Shown piece by piece: positions 44,563-57,618 of a stretch of 64,000 nt of DNA. The position numbers and the translations under genes were made by a program. Under the pieces are notes generated by a model, which worked only from the letters and a program-made list of their open reading frames with translations, had not been told where the DNA came from and did not search any database. The stretch's first letter is position 1. Each line of letters begins with the position of its first letter. The DNA lies in the NCBI GenBank assembly GCA_021432635.1, contig MU270048.1, positions 620,001 through 684,000 of the forward strand, read 5' to 3'. The DNA is from Thozetella sp. PMI_491. Lineage: Eukaryota > Ascomycota > Sordariomycetes > Chaetosphaeriales > Chaetosphaeriaceae.

Positions 44563-46865
44563 CGCCTGGGAGGGTGGTGACTCGCCAGCATGAGGGAAAG
44601 AGCAACACGGGGCTTTTGAAGTGGATTCGGGGGAGTTAACTGCTTTTGCTTTTGCCTTTCCCAGGCAAACCAGGATGGAGGCCCACAAGAATTGTGGAGT
44701 TGTCGTACCTGGTACATGCAACAATGGGCGGCAAAGTGCCACCGAGCCAGGCGAGACCAGGGGTTACCCAGGTCCCCGAAACCTCGAGCTCGTGGCAGGC
44801 AGGGCGGCCAAATAGCCCAGGTGTCGCTCCCACCCTGGCGCCAAGGCGGGCCAAAACCTTAAAGCAAAGTCAAACGAGACGCTCACGCCAAGGATATAGG
44901 ACGATGCTTCGCAATGCCCGCCAAGCAGGGCCAAGCCCAAGGTCAAGAGGGGTCGATCCTCGTAGCCCCACCACGCGGACGGTGTAAGCTTATTCAAGAT
45001 ACGGTATCCTGGCCTCTCACTCTTTCTCTCTCTTGTCTGTCGTCTCGCAAGGAAGAGGCGAACTCAACCGATCTTGCCTGCTTGCTGCCTCCCCCTTCAG
45101 CCCCCCTCGGCGGATTGGCAAGAAAACCGAGTGGACAAGAGCCGAAGGAGAGGGGGGAGGGAAACAAAAACAACAAGCTAACACCGTTTGCCTCATGGAT
45201 TGTGGGCTCTACGGTGCGCGTGAAGCCCTTTCTTTTTTTTCTTTCTTGGCCGGCCGAGGATGAGCGCCCACTCCGACGCCGAGGTCTCAGATTGTACGAT
45301 AGCCCAAGCCTGCCCAGCTTTTGGGCGCCTTGGCTTTGTTGGCTAGGTTCTACCGGAGTCCAGGGCTTAATTCCAATCGTCCGGAATCGCGCTCGAGGAC
45401 TTCGCTCTTGCAGCTGCCAACGAGGGGCGCCGACTCGCTGGTGGCTCGTGCTAGCTGGGTCGGGCTAAGCCCGATTCCATGTTGGTATGCGGCGCCGGCA
45501 CGATCGCGATGTCCCCTAGGTCACCTGTGCTGGGTTTGGTCAGCGATGACTGGACGACCTCCCTTTCTTGGCCATCCGCCGCCGAGAACGAAAGCCTAGC
45601 GATTCTGGACAGCGGGCGCCCTCCCGAGCTGGACTGATTTGGCCGGGGTGAAGATGGAGTGGGAAAGCGCACAAATCCCATCATCGATCACGGCCACAAA
45701 GGCTTCAAAGCTCGCACGGCGAGATGCCTTTTACAGGCGTTCGCACAAGCAGTACGCATCAGCTTTCACAAGACGGCCCATTAGCTACAGTAGGTAGGTG
45801 TAGATGCAGCGAGTGGCGTGCCCGTGCTGGCGACCCTGTATGGGGTACATGGAGGAGACCCTGGTCCAATCTCACCCGGGGCGGGATTGACATGGGAATA
45901 CAGGCGAGGCAATTCAAGCTTATTTCACGGCACAAGCCATGCCACGCAGACTAGCCTCGCTCCGCCCGCTGGGAAAGGGGGCCCTATTTTGTTTTATTTT
46001 ACTTTGGCGAAGCTCACGGCCATTCGACAACCCCCCCCTCCCCCCCCCGTCGAGCGAGATTTGGGTGGACTCTGCACCATCCACGATGCGCCCTCGTGTG
46101 ATGAGCGACTGCGTGCCCAGCGCGCTCCAACTGCCTCCAATTGGCTAGATGGCCGCCGAAGTACTGCACAGTAGGTATGTACTGTAGCACGACACTTTCC
46201 GTCGACGGGGTTGTATCGCCGCATGCACTGCGCTCGCTGTTGGCTGTTGACTGCGACGCTAACAGACTCACGAGGAGCGAGCCGTTGGCCCAGCCATGGC
46301 GCCAAAACTATGCATACGTCGGGTGGCTGGCTGTGGAAAGTGATGAGTGATCTGATGGCCGATGCAGCCGCTTCCTTTTTGCTTTTAGTTTTTCCTTTTT
46401 CCTTTCTTTGCCTTCTTCGGGACCAAGACCTGGCGATTTTGGGGCCCCTCCCCCCTCCCATGGGAAGAAGGCCCACGCGCCGCCCCGCGTACTATCGTAC
46501 TGTGCTGTACCGATCCGTACAAGTACCTAACATACCCAACCTAGTACATCTCCCCACCCGCCCAAGCCGCCTTAGCTGCTGAGCAAAAGTGCCAGGCAGC
46601 ACAACGCCTGCCAGCCCCGGCTAGCCAGCCAGCCGGCCAGCTCTGATTGCAACATGCCAAGTAATACTGTGCTCTCTGCCTGCCTACCGTTTTACGCAGA
46701 AGTTATCTCGTACTTCCGTTCTGTATGTTTTACTCTGCAGCCTTGGATTGCTCTCTTCTGCTCGGGTATGCAGTAAATACGAGTTGGAGGATTCGAGCCC
46801 ATCAGCTAGCTGTTTCTTCGTATGCCTCTAATGTTTTGTTTGCACGACGTCGAAGCTTTCGCTCC

Positions 46866-46885
46866 TGTGTGTGTGTGTGTGTGTG
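46866..46885. repeat. (TG)10 dinucleotide repeat
   Basis: Ten perfect TG units. Confidence 0.9.
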
Positions 46886-48285
46886 CTTGCGGAATCTTCT
46901 CCACGTCTCACCCTGTACAGTACATAGCCGCTATAACCATCCGGGTTCGTTCCGTTCTGGTTCATAAAAAGAAAAGAAAAGAGAAAAGGAGACACACTAA
47001 GGGGCGATGATCTGCTTCGGTCTTCCTGAAGGACCTATGCAGATGTCCGCCAGCGTTACAGCCGCGCCTCGGAGGCTACGCTTCGGACTACGGCATGAGT
47101 GGCTGTCCCACTGCCGAGTGCTCCCCCATCTGCTGTTTCCTCGATGCGTTGGTTGCACCACCATGCACAGAGCGTGGGCAATCAGGAGAGGTGTCCTCGA
47201 TAATCTCCGCCGCTTGTCGCTCAGAAAGCACATCCTCACTGCATTGTCCTACATGCTACATAGTGCATGGAAACATCCCTCCTATCCCGATTGAGGCTCT
47301 CTATCTCCCTGGCCGCGCGTGCGCGGAGATTTGCGTGCTGGTCCCTGCCTCTCATAGCTGCTCAGTAGTGCTCACCGTCGCTCTTCTCCCCCCCCCGGAA
47401 AGGCATCGTGTGGAGATGGCGCAGCATTTCACAGCGAAGGTACCTTGATCCTAGCAGGGCGCATCCATCGACGAATCCTCTCAGCGCGTACAACGGCGGC
47501 AGGGTTGCTGTGGGCGGACAATCGTGACGCTGATGGAACTCGGTCACACTGGCGAGCCCTTTTCATGCCCCAAGTATCGCCGTTTCGCGGGACATGCCGA
47601 GAGGCAGGCTCGTCCGTTCTGGCACTCGGCGCAAAATTCATCGCCATACGCTGCGCCTGCGGGCACCCTTCCGCCTTGCTCTTCCTTTGCCTATGGGTCA
47701 CAGCAGCGCCCGACCGCATCGCATGTCCATTATCCCGGCCGTCAATGTACCTCATCTGCCACATCGAGTAGGTAGGCGGAGCGGCCGGAACACCATCACT
47801 CGCATTCCCCCGCTGCGCGCCCCGTCCTACGCGGCGGCGCACCTTGAAACACTGGTGATTGTGCATATCTATCCCGCACGACGGCGGATCCGTCTGTGGA
47901 TCTACAAAATGCTACGGCATGACGGGACGCTCCCCCAAGGGGCACGCGCTTGTCCGCCGGCCCAATCCAGCCAATGCCGCTGATCATGTTTATAAGCTCG
48001 GTGGCAACGCGGAGCCCACGAGGAACGCTAATTGCCGTCCCTCAATATCCTGTTCGGTAGACGTCATTTCCCCCGTCAAGGTTTAAAATGCGACCCCGTG
48101 GGAGTTCGTACCTGGAGGGAACCTGGTCTCCATAAGCACTGTTAGGGCTGCCCCCGTGGTACTGTACCCTGGAAATGGCTAAACGGACAAGTGGAACTGG
48201 GAGAGGTGGTGGGAAGCAACGACGCGTAAGGTGTGTGTGAGTGGGCGGTCTCGAATCGATGCCCCGAAACGGGAACCTGCCTTAG

Positions 48286-48302
48286 TTTTTTTTTTTTTTT
48301 TT
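48286..48302. repeat. Homopolymer T run (17 bases)
   Basis: Seventeen consecutive T on the plus strand in a gene-free region. Confidence 0.9.
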
Positions 48303-48721
48303 CCCACCGTGGCCTGTGCTCAAAATCACAGCTGCCAACAGCGGCTCTCGGTTACTTAAGGTGTCAAAACCCTCGAATCACGGTGGACCAGGCATCGCAG
48401 TCGGCCGTCCTTGTGGCACCCAAGCATGCCAGATCAACAAGGCCGGCGGGATCACCTCGGGATTCTGGAAGGAAGGCTTGGTGGTGCGATATCCGGCAGC
48501 TTGCATTGATAGTAGGTGCCTCCTCTGGCTCAAGGCGGAATGCTGTTGTCCATTCTTGTAGGTCCTGCCCAGTCCAGCAAAGGATGGGGCGTCAACATAC
48601 GGCGCGGTTCAGCTGGGCTTGCGATCGTTCGGTCTCCTTCCGAGCTGCCGGCCGTGGAGGAATGGGCATGCCTTGGGGAGACTCGGCACAGTAGCATTTC
48701 GGGCTCATTGTCATCCGCCGT

Positions 48722-48723
48722 GG

Positions 48724-48758
<35 letters not shown>
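48722..48758. repeat. (GGCA)9 tetranucleotide microsatellite
   Basis: Nine perfect GGCA units in a row. Antisense frames reading CLPACLPACLPA here are artefacts of the repeat. Confidence 0.95.
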
Positions 48759-51700
48759 ACAGGAACAGGTATACCGAGCCCGGAGGACCTGTTTGGAGGA
48801 CCGACAGCCGTGGCCGGGAGCACCGCTTTGCTGACGGTGGGTTCTATTGAATATACATGGCGGAATAGTTCGCGAGCGTCTCAAGGCATAAGCATAATAT
48901 ATCACGATAGTCGCCCTCAAGTGGGACAAGATGCTGGCTAGGCCTTAGCCTGGTGGCCGACCTCTCTCGATCGATGCAATCCGTCGCAGTGCCATCGCAG
49001 AGTATGTTCCATGATCGAAACCTAAAGCATGTTGCGTATGACCACCGAAAGGAAACGCTCGGCCTTAGGACTCCTCCAAGCTCAAGGTTAATTTTTGAAT
49101 TTGGGTGGAGGAGCCTGGAACGTCGGTACCTTGGCGAGCTCTTTGATGAGCTCGTTGTAGCAGGAGGCACGCATGTCTCGGGTTCAAGCTCCTGGCAGAA
49201 ATAAACTTCGACTGCGTGTAACCCTCCCAAGTACTGGTACTTGGAGCTTCTTCTCCCTTGCGATTCCAGCTGGCCCAAGCTTTCAGCTACCCCGCGGCTC
49301 AAAGGGAAATTCGGGATGGTCGTTGACGGGAAGCTCCCGTCTCGACGGCACCCAATCGAACAGGCTCGCTTGCGTGCTGCAGATCCACCGCGGGCAGCTA
49401 CAGCTGGACACAATCGGGCCACAGCCAGCGAGGACAAAGGCTATCGAACCCCCCGAGTCAGCTATGCGCCCAACCTCCCTGGCACCGGTTCCTAGTTCCT
49501 CTCAGGGAAACCCCGAAGGCCCCCGTGGGAGGCTTGGAAGAGAGCGCCGCACTTCCTAGGCGAGAATAACCAAGCCTAGGGCCGCGCAGTGGGAGCAGAA
49601 GAAGCAAGCCACGTCGCTTCGGCAGCCATCCTTTCTAGCCGGTTCAGCCTCGCTAGCTTGTGACCCATTGCCTCCAGGCCAAAAGATGGGCCACCCGTAC
49701 TTTAGTGTCTCTCGCGTGTGCCGTGAGCCGTCACCTCTCTGCCCTGCCAGCAATCGGTCAGAGTCACACAGGGCTTGGGCCTGGTTCCGGGCCGCAAACG
49801 AGGGTTGTACGATCCAGTCGGCCGCCCGTGACTTGACATTTACCGGCGCTTGACTGCGACCTTATTCGGGGGCGGCGGTTTGTGGTACCAAAGGCCGCTC
49901 CCTACTCCAACCCCCCTCCCACCCTCCTTCCAGATTGACAAAGTACCTACCTGCCTACGTTAATGTTTGCTAGAGGATCCGCCAACACCCACTAGAGAGA
50001 ACCACTCAGCTGGCGCGTTATTTCGCCAAAAACGTGTGCCACGTTCCACAGACTATTGCTCTCATGCGTAAGTGGGTTCTAATGGCCACTAAACCCAACA
50101 AGCGTCAGACTTGGTCTTCGGGGAGGAGGAACACGTAGCAAAGATCGAAGAGGCTAGACTTAAGGGAGCCGCCGGCGGTTCCCAGCGCAATGGATACGAT
50201 CCTGTGGAGGAATGCCCGGAACCACGGCCAATAGCTCGCAGGCGCCGTCAACAGCAGCTATGCGCCTTCGGTTCCAGTAGATGGCTCCCGCGCAGGATCA
50301 GTATTGGTAGCGACCCCCCAAAACCAATGCCCAGCCTCCCCCTCCCTCCCCAGGCGCTTTGTGTCACCCGTGATGTGACGAGTAAGTCTTTATTAGGCAC
50401 ATGAGTATTGTGTACTACTAGGCGGCCGAGAGGCGTTGCCTTCTCTGCTCAGCCGGCATGCTTCTTCGTATATAGTGCCCATTCGGGACGCCTTCTTTGA
50501 TCGCCAGAGCGACACGCGGGCGGCTACGGCTCCCACGGCCTTGCATGGCCTCGCCGTATGCCTTATTTGGTTCATGTTCCTCAGGCTCCGTTGGATCAGC
50601 AAGGAGGGGGTGACGTAGGTAGGTAGGGCCGAGATGGGCGACTGCCATAGGTGATCTTAGCGACGTCAACCTTCATTGGCTTTATCGGCTTCATCGGATG
50701 CCTGCCTATCGGTGCTAAAATTTGAGGCCGAAAGCCTATGCCGTACCAGCTGCCCGGGGGGGGAGGGGGGGGAGCGGAAGCCGTGCGCAGTGGAGAAGTC
50801 GAACAGGTGATGAGACGTGCGCTCCGCATGATTCATGGCGTTGACGTTTGTTTACCTACTCGAGTATTGCTCCCCATTCCAACCTAGATCGGGGAGACTA
50901 AGGCAAGGCTTACGCTCGCCAGGGATCTTTTGTTGTGCTCTGGTGCCAGGCGATCGTAACCCCTCCTCGAGCTCTGGCTGTGGCTGGCGCGCCTAAGAGA
51001 TACTATAGAATACTGCATGTTATACCCGCGTACAACAGCGGTGCGTCGCCGTCTTACTCCTGTGTGACGCCGCTGTCACCTATCGCTCACCCATCTTTTT
51101 TGGCCTTGGTCACGGCAATGCAGAATGCAAAGACGGGCGGGTGGCCGCCGTCTCTCCGAGAGCTTGCGTTTCGAGCTCCTGTCCCAAGGGCTGAGTGCTG
51201 AGAGGCGGTAGGCGAAGCCCACGCTGCAAGCGCGGATATGATACTGGATCGGGCGGGCTTGACATCGGCTGCCGTCCAATCGTCCCAGCCCAGGGGACAG
51301 GGAGGGGGGCACCACAAGTCCCCAGGGCTGCAGGTGAGGGTGCCGACTCGCATCGTCACGATAACCCGGCCGTGCAGGTCATTACCTATGTAGGCGGAAG
51401 CGTAGGGCCGGCAGATGGCCAATTGTATCGCACGAGCATGGGGCCACTGGGCTGATGAGCAAGCGCTCACTAATTATCCCTCTTACGAGCGCCACAGTCC
51501 GGGCGCCGTAGCAGTGCAGGCGGGAAGGATGCCCATTTCTTATTCATCCTTCCCCCCGTATGCTCCTCTCCGTACGGCGTGCGGTGTGTGGTATGTATGG
51601 TACGGTGCCGGGGGGACCCCCCCTCACCCCCCTTATTATGCAAAAGCCGCCTCCTTCACGTTCGCTCGCTCGCCACGCAAGGTGAGGTGAGAGCGGAAAG

Positions 51701-54019
51701 GAGGGACGGGGACCGAAAAAAGAACACAATTATGCCCGGAACCCACGCACCCGGGCCGTTGGGCGGTGCAAGGGGATAAGAGAGGCTTAGCACACGACAC
51801 CTGCGCATCGACCACGAGCCTAATCCGACGACCAGCTGGTGCCTGCTCGCGAGCCTGGTTTCCCGCTGGTCTGGCTCGGACGTGGCGCGAACCCTTTCTT
51901 TTACGGGAGATACGGGGGAGGGGCGCGGAGGGATTCGCGGATGCTTATGCCTTCTTGACGGTGGGCCCATCATCCCAGGGCTTTTGCCATCACCGATCCG
52001 GGAATCCATTCGCAATGCCCTCGTGGGGAAAAAAAAACGCCACCCTCAGACGGATCAAGGATTGGATTGCGAGGAAGCGCCGTCCCAAGGCTCCGCCAAG
52101 GCGGGGGAAGGAGGAGGAGGGAGGGGGGAGAGGAATAGGCCCGAGGCAGCGGCCGTCGGGCCCCCGCGCGACGGGCGATGCATGCAGCAGCAGCCGCCGC
52201 CATCAACGAGGAATGAGACGGTATGCAGGCAGGCACAACACCCTAATGACACCGGTACTTGAGCGACTACACTGTATGACAGCCCGCGCGGGCCGTAGTC
52301 CATAGATGGGCGGGAGCCTCGCTGCCCTTTCCCTGTTGGGCAGTTTCATGGCTTGCCGTCTAGTAAACTGGGTGCGAAATGCGAGGGGTAACACGGGAAG
52401 GGGTGGTGGCCGGCCGGCTACTACCTGCTGCATCCAAGACTCGTATGCTGCTGCTGATCGGCCCCAGAAAGATGGGTCTTCCCGTCATTTCACGCGGTCA
52501 GACCTGTGATAGGAATCAAGCTTAAAAGCCAAAAGCACCAAACCCCCCCCCCTTTCCCGGGCGTGGTCCTGAATTGAGGATACGCAGGCCCAAGCTACGG
52601 CCAAGTCTGGTACGGACTTGATGCGGTGCAGCCTTACAATACCTGCTTCGCAACCTTCACAAAGCAGGAGAGACCCCCTCCCATTTCTCCCTCGAGATTG
52701 CCTACTACCTAGTACATACTAGGTACTCTTGTTCGGCTTTCGGCTCCCCTTCCACCTTACCGCCAATTAATGCCTGGGACCTGAGGTTAGACAAGGCTCA
52801 TTGTACTTTTCGGGGCCTGCTATTCCCTCCCTTGAATATACTTCGGATTTTTTTGGATCCTTTGGGGAAGGTTGACATGGAGCTGGGTGTGGGTAGGAAG
52901 GTACATACGAATCGGCCACTTAGCAGACGGTGCGGAGAGGTCAATCGCATTGTAGTACGCCGGCCTAGGAAGGAGCACGCGCGCGCTCTCTTTTTCTCTC
53001 TGGCTGGGGCACAAGACCTCGCACACACACCACTGGCTCAGCAAGCCCAGGCTGTGAGATCTCACCACAGAGGGGCGGTTCGCTTGGCGGCTGGGGGCCT
53101 TCCCCCCTCCCGCCGAAGGATTTGACGCAGACTTGTGGAACGGTGGGTGGGCCCCTAGCCAGACGCCAAAGTCCCGCCCCCAATTCCCGAGCACCGCTTA
53201 AGCTTAATTCCCAGGCAAACTAGCGCAATTTAACGAGCGCCGTGCATGGCGCCCTGCCGGGATTGATTCGCTGGGCGGCGATGCACTAGGCGGAAGAGGG
53301 GGTGGGGTTCGGTTGAAGCCACACCTTCTTGCTTCCTGTCAGCACAAAGGGCCCTGCCGTGATCCCCCATCGAGCCCATCTCGCCAACGACCGTCAGATC
53401 CGAACAGCTTGGACCACCCACATCGCCGCTGCCGCCGCTGCCATTTGTCATGGGCGGTCTGTGACGGTGCCGAAGGAGGTAGGGCTGCCCAAACGCAGCG
53501 CTCCCTCTCTCTGTTTGGTCTATTGTCTCGCACCATTTTGCCCCTTGCTCGTATCCCTCGAGAGCTAAGAAAAGTACTAAGATGATCGGGAACGGAAGGA
53601 GAGAAGAAGAGTTCGTATACCATCCTTCGTACCTATTTCCCCAGGAGCTCATGCAAAGTTTAGTGCGTGCCTTTGACTGCTTCTTTGACGCCACACAAAC
53701 GAGAAGGGTACACCTGTACCTTGTCTGCACTTCCCGTACCGAAGGTACCAATGACGTTCAAGAAAAAGGAAGAGGGCAAAAAAAAAAACAACAAAAAAAA
53801 AACAAGCAGCCCCCTTCCCCTCCCCGGCAAGTGCGCCCCGCTTGGCACGAGGCAAGCTGCCACTCGTCTGCAAATAGACATCACAAACAGCCCTGTCAGG
53901 TCCACTTTAGAGTGGAGTTGACGGTGGGAACGGTGGGCCCTGATCCGTTCCAAACAGCTGCGCGTCCGTTTGACTCGTGCTACAGCCATAGTATGTACAA
54001 GGGGGCCGGGGGGCGTTCT

Positions 54020-54032
54020 GGGGGGGGGGGGG
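54020..54032. repeat. Homopolymer G run (13 bases)
   Basis: Thirteen G in a gene-free region; further G runs lie just upstream at about 54001-54013. Confidence 0.85.
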
Positions 54033-57000
54033 CTCTAATGCATAGCGCACTGGGCTGTTGTTGCGGTAGGAGCTTGATACAACCCCATCCAACTGCTGAC
54101 GCGGCCGCGGGCAATGAGCCGTGAGAGGCTAGACACTCGCACGCCGTCCCACTGGCGTCCAACAACGGATCAAGCTTCTGACAGAGAGGCACTAGAGATC
54201 GGCACAATCGGATCAAATCATCAACTTTGTGCAACGGTCCCCCCCCTTTTTATCTTCGGTGGTTATCGCCTACCTCTTCGTCGATCTCCCCGCCCCTGTT
54301 CCACCCTCCACGAACGGGCGATGTGACAGTCGCTTGCAGCAAGTCCAGCCGTCGTCGCTTCATGGCTGAGAGGGGGCCTCTCCATCGACGTGGGGTCCTG
54401 GATGTGCTGTACGTAGTATTTGTGTCGTGACCTACCATAGTAGGGCACAGTCCGCTCCCACGATTACATAGTATAGTGTGTGCCAATGCCGAGCCCTCCG
54501 TTTAAACACGAAGGTGGACAATATTGCAGTGACCAAGGCTCCCCTTCCCCCCCTTCTGCATAGTAGTAGTAGTGGCAGTGCGAGCCTGTCTAAGCTCGGC
54601 GTCGTGCCCACCTCCCCAACTGCCCCATTGGCCGGGCATGGCGCAAATAGTTTGTGTGGGCGGATAGACCGAGACCTCCACCGCCGCCAAGCCTTGAGTC
54701 TCCGACAGCAGAAGTCGAGGCCCAAGCTTGCGGAATGCGCACCCGGCCTGCTCAGTGAGAAGCCTGCTCCTCCCACGCTTCCTGCAGGACCTTTCCCTGC
54801 TGGGCGCCACGCCATCAGCCGCCGGTTCTTCTTCTGCATGAATTCCAAGACTCTTCGACCGTCGCTAGAAGCCTCTGAGACGCGACGGCATGACCGCAGC
54901 CCGCCCGGCCCCAGTTTGCTCGTCGATCGCGGGTACCGGCAGCAACCCTGGACAGCGATGGCATCGCCATCTTGATGGTCTCCGGATATGGGCGTGTCAA
55001 CTCGCGTTATGCTCGCCTGAACCCTGTTAGGGACTTCTAGGTTTGATGGGTGGATCCTGCTGCTGCTAATCTAGATGTCCCCAGATATCCGGACTTCTGC
55101 TAAAGCCAACCCCGGATGCACCGAGCTCTGCCCCCGATTCCTCTCGCAGGACCGCATAACTGCTATGCGCCTTACTTTTCTTGTGTGGGCCTTGCGTCTC
55201 TCTCGAGCCCGTGGCGCCAAGACTGCCCGGCTTGCCACTGATCTTGTCGTAGGCCCGAACGCCGCAGCTAGTGTTCCCAAGCTAATTTGGCCATTGAACG
55301 ACAAGGAATCTTGGGAGGCCAAGATAGGTCATGGCGTGGGCTGCGTTCGTTCTCTAGTCCAGAGTCTATTAGTAGCTGACGCCTCCGTATTGATGCGTGA
55401 TGGCATACTATCTGAGGAACGACACACGGGGTGCGTCCAGGCTATGTGTGGGCTGGGCACTGCTTGAGCCGATCCTTGGCATCAACTTGCTCCCCCTCCC
55501 AACCATCAAGCAAATGATGTATGCCACCTCGGAGTCCTCTCGGCGTGACATGTGAGACCTATAAGGCCCAGTCTCAGCCAAGGTGCCAACCTCGTTACGG
55601 TGCATTGCTGTGTCTTGGTGGCGGAACCTCCCAAGGCCATCGAGTATAGGATATAATTTGATTGACCGAGATGGCACGATAAGCATGGCTCCTTTTACTG
55701 TCTAGCATCTGGGTGCGTTTGTTCGCCCCTCGCCGTCCCGCCTCCGACGCTGCCGACCCTCCAACTCCAGAGGCGGAGAGAAGCAATAGAGAGAGGGCCC
55801 TGAGGTCCAGAAGGGGACAACAGCTCGCGCGCCCCTCCCTTCCGATACTCCCGTGATAGGCGAACCGCTGATCAAAATACTTGCGCAACGCCGCGCGCTG
55901 AACCACGACGGCTGCGCGGCTGGAGAGCAGATAGGGGCAATATCAGAGCCATCCATTCTATAAAAACAAAGACGTCTGCCAAGCCGGGCGCCTGGGATGG
56001 GCTTCGGGTCCGACAGGAGCTAGGAAGTTCGGACACGGGGAGGGGTACTTAATATCGAGCCATGCACGCCGTGCCTTTCCCGGCCGAATCGAACTCCGCC
56101 CGCGATATGGAGGATAATAACGGCGGCACGAATGTGCTGCAAGGCGATTTTAAGTCTAAATTGATACCGGGGGTAGGGGAAGGTTGCAGTCCTGGCCATC
56201 CGATCAACCCGCACCTTTAAGGGGGTTGCCGTAGTAAGCATGCGAGTTATATTGAACCCTCAACAGGCACGGTACGGCATCCCCTCAGTCTGGTAAGGAA
56301 TCGCCAAGGTTGATTCGTGCCACCCGTTCAGGAAGGTTGGAAGCGAGGACGCCGGCATATAGCCCTCGTCCTATACTGCGGCGCACTCGGGAAGGGTAAA
56401 GTGGCGCCTCCTTGGATTTCCCCGTCTTGGGTGCTCTCCAAATCTCAGGAAGCAATCGCCGGTGATGACATGTTCGTCTCGGCACTTTGGCCACTTCCCC
56501 CGGATGGGTGGCCGAGTTCCGACTAGATTGCCATTCTCCCCATCTCCTTTCTGCTTCTCGCGGTACTATGTCGCTGTGGGCAGAGGGCGTGGCGAGGGCT
56601 CCGGGTAGACAGCCAAGGTGTTTGCTAGTTAGAAGCAGCTCCCGAGTGAGCCTCGCCTGGCATGCTACTCAGGGGCTCCGACCGGAACGTGTCGGTTGTC
56701 ATGTCGCACCAGGTACCCCAACATTCTGGGAGAAAAGCTTCGGACCCCGTGCAAGGGACCCGTGACGGCAGCGTTATATTTCACCTCAGCAAGAGAAGCA
56801 CCTTCACACCCTCACCTCCTGCAAGGGACGCACGTGTGCGCAGTGGCAATATCTGCATTCGTGATGTGGCGCCGCGTACCCGGAGGCCAATGTCGGGTCA
56901 ATGCTGCCGGTTGAGAGAGTGAAGGAAAAGCTTAAGCCCACCATGGTGTCGCTGGCCGCGTTTGGAGAGGAATGAGACCGGATGGGAAAATGGTACACAT

Positions 57001-57618
57001 TCATGGGCTTCCGAACGGCGATGGCGTCCACCAACATTCTGTACAATAGCGCGTTCACCTTTATCTCTCCACGGACGCAGACTGATGCGGTGGGATTATT
57101 ACTAGACAGCTGGCGTTCTGGTAATCGGCCGCGCCCTCCATAACCCAACCCCATTTCAGCCTGATTGGGGGCCAAAAATGACGACCAGTTCCCCCCTGAT
57201 GGATTGAGCCGGCTTAGCAGGCAGCTCCGTGGGCATTGGTGCTACCCTCATTGTTCATAGCTATTTGCGCGAGACTGTTTGGTCCGGGACGATGTCACGG
57301 CGTCACGGATGACAGGGCCGGGATCGATGCGATCTCTCACTTGTCAGATCCAAGCTCCCATCTGACGCCAGCGCACGAGGAGTTGTAGTTCGCAGGTCGG
57401 GGGCTCTCCTCGTGCGCCGAAGGGCAGGCACCTCGGAGGGACGGGAGAGGTTAACTCGGCGGTGTCCGTCCGATCTAGACGGTGTACGGTCTCACCGGTG
57501 CGCCGCGCTGCGTCCAAGGTAGGTAAGGCTTAACGAGCACGGCATGGTATGGAGTACAAACTGTGCCACCATGTCCCGTATCTAGAACTGAAGGCCGCCG
57601 GTCAAGCTTTCGCCCGGC

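Larger units (their letters stand above)
42332..44613 (-). promoter_or_regulatory. Probable long leader and promoter of the WOPR gene
   Basis: On the minus strand a pyrimidine-rich stretch, including a (GA)n run on the plus strand at 44372-44391, lies at about 44340-44470, two kilobases before the start codon. Such tracts mark transcription starts in many fungi, so the leader may be about 2 kb. An upstream ATG at 42853 opens a 92-codon frame (MSINHDTSPKVAWIKLL) that could act as a uORF. G runs lie at 44130-44141 and 44549-44562. This is inference from composition. Confidence 0.35.
44614..57618. other. 13-kb region without a convincing gene
   Basis: Every ORF was read. The longest (48844-49437 minus, 197 codons; 54124 and 53230-53751 areas, up to 180 codons) have no recognisable domain, mixed codon use and overlapping rivals in other frames. 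The region is rich in simple repeats, poly-G/poly-C and poly-A/T runs. One frame at about 50108-50404 reads more protein-like (EEEHVAKIEEARLKGAAGG, then RRRRQQQL) and might be an exon or a relic. Some of the DNA may be regulatory sequence of the WOPR gene or carry non-coding RNAs. Confidence 0.5.

Noticed and set aside
47095-47448. Cys-rich 117-codon ORF (MSGCPTAECSPICC)
   Set aside because: Thought of as a small secreted Cys-rich protein, but there is no signal peptide and the codon use is random.
48530-48929. Frames with repeated CLPACLPA
   Set aside because: They are translations of the GGCA microsatellite.
49173-49200. GGGTTCAAGCTCC, a tRNA T-arm-like word
   Set aside because: Stem bases do not match and there is no upstream cloverleaf.
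48844-49437. 197-codon minus-strand ORF in the empty region
   Set aside because: No domain, mixed codon use and overlapping frames on the other strand; likely chance.
55075-55467. 130-codon plus-strand ORF starting MSPDIRTSAKANPGC
   Set aside because: Somewhat protein-like, but no domain, no splice signals and no coding bias strong enough to list it.
56080-56110. tRNA T-loop-like GTTCGATTC word on the minus strand
   Set aside because: The flanking bases do not pair as a T stem and no anticodon or acceptor arms can be drawn.
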